Assembly: GCA_937864115.1 (NCBI GenBank)
Contig: CALMII010000058.1
Coordinates: 1-64,000 of the forward strand
Origin: an uncultured Steroidobacter sp.
GTDB lineage: Bacteria; Pseudomonadota; Gammaproteobacteria; Steroidobacterales; Steroidobacteraceae
Reading direction: 5' to 3'
Length of the DNA stretch: 64,000 nucleotides
Positions 60,710 through 64,000 of the stretch are shown here, piece by piece (position 1 is the stretch's first letter; each line of letters opens with the position of its first letter). The notes under the pieces are model-generated. The model saw only the letters and a program-made list of their open reading frames with translations, did not search any database and was not told the DNA's origin. The position numbers were made by a program, and so were the translations under genes.

Positions 60710-62047
60710 TCAGGCCACCTGGGCAGCCGCAGCAACCGATGCAGCGATGCTGCCTGCCAGTTCGCGCACCAGCTTCTCGTCGCTGCCTTCGACCATGACC
60801 CGGATGACCGGCTCCGTACCGGAAGGCCGCAGCACGATCCGGCCGTTTTCCCCGAGACGGCGCTCGGCGTGGGACACCGCTTCCTGCACCAGCGGCGAGG
60901 CGACGACGTCGATCTTGCGTGCCATGCGCACGTTCTGCAGAACCTGGGGGTATTTGGGCATCGGCGCCGCGAGTTCGGCCAGGCTGCGGCCCGTCTGCTT
61001 CATGATGGCGAGCACCTGCAGTGCGCTGATCATGGCGTCTCCCGTGGTCGTACGATCGAGGCACAGCAGGTGCCCGGAGGTTTCGCCGCCCAGCGTGCCG
61101 CCCGTTTCCTTGAGCAGCTCCATTACATATCTGTCACCGACCTTGGCGCGACGGAATTCGATGCCGATCCTGGTCAATGCGTGTTCGAGCCCGAGGTTGC
61201 TCATGACGGTACCGACCACCGGTCCATTGAGCTGCTTCTGCTCGTGCCGCGCCCTGGCGATGATGTACAGGAGCTGGTCACCGTCCACGGTACGGCCGAG
61301 ATGATCGACCATGACCAGCCGGTCGCCGTCGCCATCGAGCGCGATACCTACCTGTGCGCGAACACCTGGCACGGTCAGCTGCAGCAACTCCGGCGAGGTG
61401 GAGCCGCAATTGAGATTGATGTTGCGACCGTTGGGCGAACAGCCGACGGGCACGATTTCGGCACCGAGATCCGTCAGGATGCGGGGCGCGACCTTGTAGC
61501 CCGCGCCGTTGGCACAATCGATGACGATCTTGAAATCACCGAGATTCAGACCGGGAACCGTCGAGGCGCAGAACTCCTGGTAGCGCACACGCTGCTTGTC
61601 CATGCGGCTCGCGCGACCCAATTCGCCCGAGGGACGCGTCACCGGCGCCTCTTCCAGGTGTTTTTCGATTTCCGCCTCGATCTCATCCGTCAGCTTGCCG
61701 CCGCTGGCATCGAAGAACTTGATGCCGTTGTCTTCGTAGGGATTGTGCGACGCGCTGATGACCACGCCGAAATCGCATTCGAAATGCTTCGTCAGATAGG
61801 CAACGCCCGGTGTCGGCAGCGGGCCCATCAGAATGACATCGACGCCGGCCGCGACGAATCCGGCTTCGAGCGCGGCTTCGAACATGTAACCCGACAGGCG
61901 CGTGTCCTTGCCGACCAGCACTTTTCCGCCGCCGGGCGCCAGCACCCGCGCTGCCGCGCTGGCCAGACGCAACGCGAAGTCGACGGTCATCGGATGCTGA
62001 CCGACGTGGCCACGTACGCCATCGGTGCCGAAATACTTGCGGCTCAC
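60710..62047 (-). CDS. glmM: Phosphoglucosamine mutase
   Basis: The protein has 445 residues from GTG 62047, which overlaps the folP stop. Substrate start 'KYFGTDGVRG', the phosphorylated Ser in SASHNP (about 100), Mg site DGDGDR (about 240), and 'RPSGTEPVIRVMVE' near the C-terminus. It converts glucosamine-6-P to glucosamine-1-P for peptidoglycan and LPS. Confidence 0.97.
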   Translation of the reverse strand: MSRKYFGTDGVRGHVGQHPMTVDFALRLASAAARVLAPGGGKVLVGKDTRLSGYMFEAALEAGFVAAGVDVILMGPLPTPGVAYLTKHFECDFGVVISASHNPYEDNGIKFFDASGGKLTDEIEAEIEKHLEEAPVTRPSGELGRASRMDKQRVRYQEFCASTVPGLNLGDFKIVIDCANGAGYKVAPRILTDLGAEIVPVGCSPNGRNINLNCGSTSPELLQLTVPGVRAQVGIALDGDGDRLVMVDHLGRTVDGDQLLYIIARARHEQKQLNGPVVGTVMSNLGLEHALTRIGIEFRRAKVGDRYVMELLKETGGTLGGETSGHLLCLDRTTTGDAMISALQVLAIMKQTGRSLAELAAPMPKYPQVLQNVRMARKIDVVASPLVQEAVSHAERRLGENGRIVLRPSGTEPVIRVMVEGSDEKLVRELAGSIAASVAAAAQVA

Positions 62048-62910
62048 AATCGTTCTCCCGGGTTCACTTCTGCAGTCCAATAGCCGGACATCCTGAGTGC
62101 CGCGGCAACCTTCAACGCATCGACAGTTTCGGCGACGTCATGGGTACGCACGATGCCTGCTCCCGCCAGCACCGAAGACACCGCGACGGCGAGAGCCCCC
62201 GCCAATCGCTCGCCGACCGCCCGACCGAGCAAGGTGCCGAACATCGACTTTCTGGACACGCCGATCAAGAGCGGGCGTCCCAGCTTCAGCAGTTCCGGCA
62301 ACGCCGCCAGCAGCTTCATATTGTGTTCGATCCGTTTGCCGAAACCGATGCCCGGGTCTACGACGAGCCGGTCGCGGGCAATCCCGGCGGCTGCGCAGGC
62401 ATCGAGGCGGGATTGCAGGAACTCTCGCACCTCGGATACGACGTCGTCGTAAACCGGCTCCATCTGCATCGTTCGAGGCTCGCCCTGCATGTGCATCAGG
62501 CAGAGGCCGGCATCGCTGTCCGCCGCGGCCTCGAGCGCGCCCGCTTCGCGAAGCGCGCGAACATCATTGATGAAGGTTGCGCCCGCCTTGATCGCGGCAC
62601 GGATGACGCCCGCCTTGCTGGTGTCGACCGATAGCGGCACATCGACGGTCGACGCCAGCGCTTCGACCAGCGGGACGACGCGCCGGATCTCCTGCTCTTC
62701 CGACACCGCCTGCGCACCCGGACGGGTGGATTCGCCGCCGATGTCGATGATGCCGGCCCCCGCCTCCACCATCGCCAGGCCGTGCGCAATGGCTGCGGCG
62801 GGATTCACGAAGCGACCGCCATCCGAAAACGAGTCGGGCGTGACATTGAGAATGCCCATGACCACGGGTCGGGACAGGTCCAGCCGATGCTTGCCGCACT
62901 GAAGAAACAT
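62044..62910 (-). CDS. folP: Dihydropteroate synthase
   Basis: The protein has 288 residues. TIM barrel with 'VMGILNVTPDSFSDGG' (about 17-32), 'GAGIIDIGGESTRPGA' (52-67), 'DPGIGFGKRIEHN' and a final HDVAET. It condenses pABA with the pterin in folate synthesis. Confidence 0.97.
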   Translation of the reverse strand: MFLQCGKHRLDLSRPVVMGILNVTPDSFSDGGRFVNPAAAIAHGLAMVEAGAGIIDIGGESTRPGAQAVSEEQEIRRVVPLVEALASTVDVPLSVDTSKAGVIRAAIKAGATFINDVRALREAGALEAAADSDAGLCLMHMQGEPRTMQMEPVYDDVVSEVREFLQSRLDACAAAGIARDRLVVDPGIGFGKRIEHNMKLLAALPELLKLGRPLLIGVSRKSMFGTLLGRAVGERLAGALAVAVSSVLAGAGIVRTHDVAETVDALKVAAALRMSGYWTAEVNPGERL

Positions 62911-63000
62911 GCGCGAAGGGTACAGGGTACGACGGTCAGAAAAAGCGATGCCGGCACGGGGCCGGCATCGGATCTTGCTCGACTGAACGGGTGAACCGGG

Positions 63001-64000
63001 TCAGTGCTGGCTCGCCGGTTTGCCGATCGGCGCTTCCGGCGTCTCACCGCGGTCGCGGTTCTTGCTGCCACCCATCGGCGGCGCATTGTCGTCCCAGCCC
63101 GTGGGCGGCTGCGGATCGCGACCCTGCATGATGTCCTTGATCTGGGTTTCGTCGATGGTCTCGTACTTGATCAGCGCCTCAGCCATCTTGTGGAGCTTGT
63201 CCATGTGCGTGTCCAGGACGTTCTTGGCGCGGTTGTAATTCGAGTCGATGAGCTTGCGCACTTCCTCGTCGATGGCATGTGCGGTCACATCGGACACCTG
63301 TTTGTGCTGCGTCACGGAGCGACCCAGGAATACTTCGCCGGATTCTTCGCTGTAGGTCAGCGGACCGAGACGATCCGACAGGCCCCAGCGGGTCACCATG
63401 TTGCGGGCGATGTCGGTCGCGCGCTCGATGTCGTTGGACGCGCCCGTCGTCACCGACTCCGGTCCGAAGATCATTTCTTCGGCCAGCCGGCCGCCGAACA
63501 GCGTGGCGATCTTGCTCTCGAGACGACGCTTGCTGATGCTGTAACGATCCTGCTCGGGCAGGAACATCGTCACACCCAGCGCACGACCGCGCGGAATGAT
63601 CGTCACCTTGTAGACCGGATCGTGCTCGGGCACCGACAAGCCGACGATGGCGTGTCCCGCCTCGTGATAAGCCGTGAGCTTCTTCTCCTGATCGTCCATC
63701 ACCATGGAGCGGCGTTCCGCGCCCATCATGATCTTGTCCTTGGCGCGCTCGAATTCGTCCATCGAAACGGTGCGGCGGTTGGCGCGAGCGGCGAACAGCG
63801 CGGCCTCGTTCACGAGGTTGGCGAGATCGGCGCCCGAAAAGCCCGGCGTGCCGCGCGCGATGATCTGCGGACGCACATCCTCGGCGAGCGGCAGCTTGCG
63901 CATGTGGACCTTGAGGATCTGCTCGCGACCGCGCACGTCCGGCAGCGGCACGACCACCTGGCGGTCGAAACGGCCCGGACGCAGCAGCGCGGGATCGAGA
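63001..64000 (-). CDS. ftsH: ATP-dependent zinc metalloprotease FtsH, 3' part (continues beyond the window)
   Basis: The window holds about 332 C-terminal residues; the start lies right of 64000. Visible: the second AAA region with the Arg fingers (RPGRFDRQVVVPLPDVRGRE), the zinc-binding HEAGH, the distal metal Asp segment around GASNDIERAT, and a Pro/Gly/Asn tail after residue ~270. The Walker motifs and membrane helices lie beyond the edge. FtsH degrades misfolded membrane and regulatory proteins. Confidence 0.97.
   Translation of the reverse strand, partial: LDPALLRPGRFDRQVVVPLPDVRGREQILKVHMRKLPLAEDVRPQIIARGTPGFSGADLANLVNEAALFAARANRRTVSMDEFERAKDKIMMGAERRSMVMDDQEKKLTAYHEAGHAIVGLSVPEHDPVYKVTIIPRGRALGVTMFLPEQDRYSISKRRLESKIATLFGGRLAEEMIFGPESVTTGASNDIERATDIARNMVTRWGLSDRLGPLTYSEESGEVFLGRSVTQHKQVSDVTAHAIDEEVRKLIDSNYNRAKNVLDTHMDKLHKMAEALIKYETIDETQIKDIMQGRDPQPPTGWDDNAPPMGGSKNRDRGETPEAPIGKPASQH

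Overview
The window is about 64 kb of high-G+C proteobacterial chromosome. The order ftsH-folP-glmM-tpiA-secG-tRNA-Leu(GAG)-nuoA..N-tRNA-fMet-rimP-nusA-infB-rbfA-truB-rpsO-pnp is the classic gammaproteobacterial leuU/metY neighbourhood with the nuo operon inserted, as I recall from Xanthomonas relatives. ZipA, DksA, YciB, a MukB-less SMC/ScpAB system and a PhaR repressor also fit a gammaproteobacterium near the Xanthomonadales/Nevskiales/Steroidobacter group. No database search was possible, so the taxonomic placement is inference.

Bases 1-4067 are accessory. The left edge looks like the terminal repeats of an IS21-type element. It abuts a tRNA array: Asp-like, a split Phe, Asn, Arg(GCG), Glu, Gln, His, Met(CAT) and a headless Ile-like remnant. 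An HNH endonuclease gene sits inside the array. The tRNA-Phe is the most striking object: its 5' half (157-192) and 3' half (2285-2329) pair perfectly in the acceptor and anticodon stems, but about 2.1 kb of lower-G+C DNA lies in the anticodon loop. That insert carries a frameshifted secreted-protein gene.

Bases 4068-19095 are a patchwork of accessory genes and scars. They hold a slipin, an HD-domain (MESH1-like) hydrolase, a TM0106-type nuclease-helicase, a SWIM-SNF2 helicase, a TacA-TacT-type toxin-antitoxin pair, and a Fur-box-preceded FecI-FecR-TonB receptor iron uptake unit. The scars are a gene cut to its first ~18 codons, a Fic fragment fused to a RelB/DinJ fragment, and an IS91 transposase remnant fused to a decapitated TPR gene.

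Bases 19096-43767 are mainly housekeeping: an RluB-like protein, scpB, scpA, trpS, yciO, yciB, bolA, a PpiC lipoprotein, ligA, zipA, smc, dksA, gluQ and phaR, then pnp, rpsO, truB, rbfA, infB and nusA. Several intergenic gaps carry long extragenic palindromes.

Bases 43768-64000 continue with rimP, tRNA-fMet (metY), the 14-gene complex I operon nuoA-nuoN with a good sigma70-type promoter, tRNA-Leu(GAG), secG, tpiA, glmM, folP, and the 3' part of ftsH, which runs off the right edge. Most genes from scpB to ftsH lie on the minus strand in tight, often overlapping transcription units.
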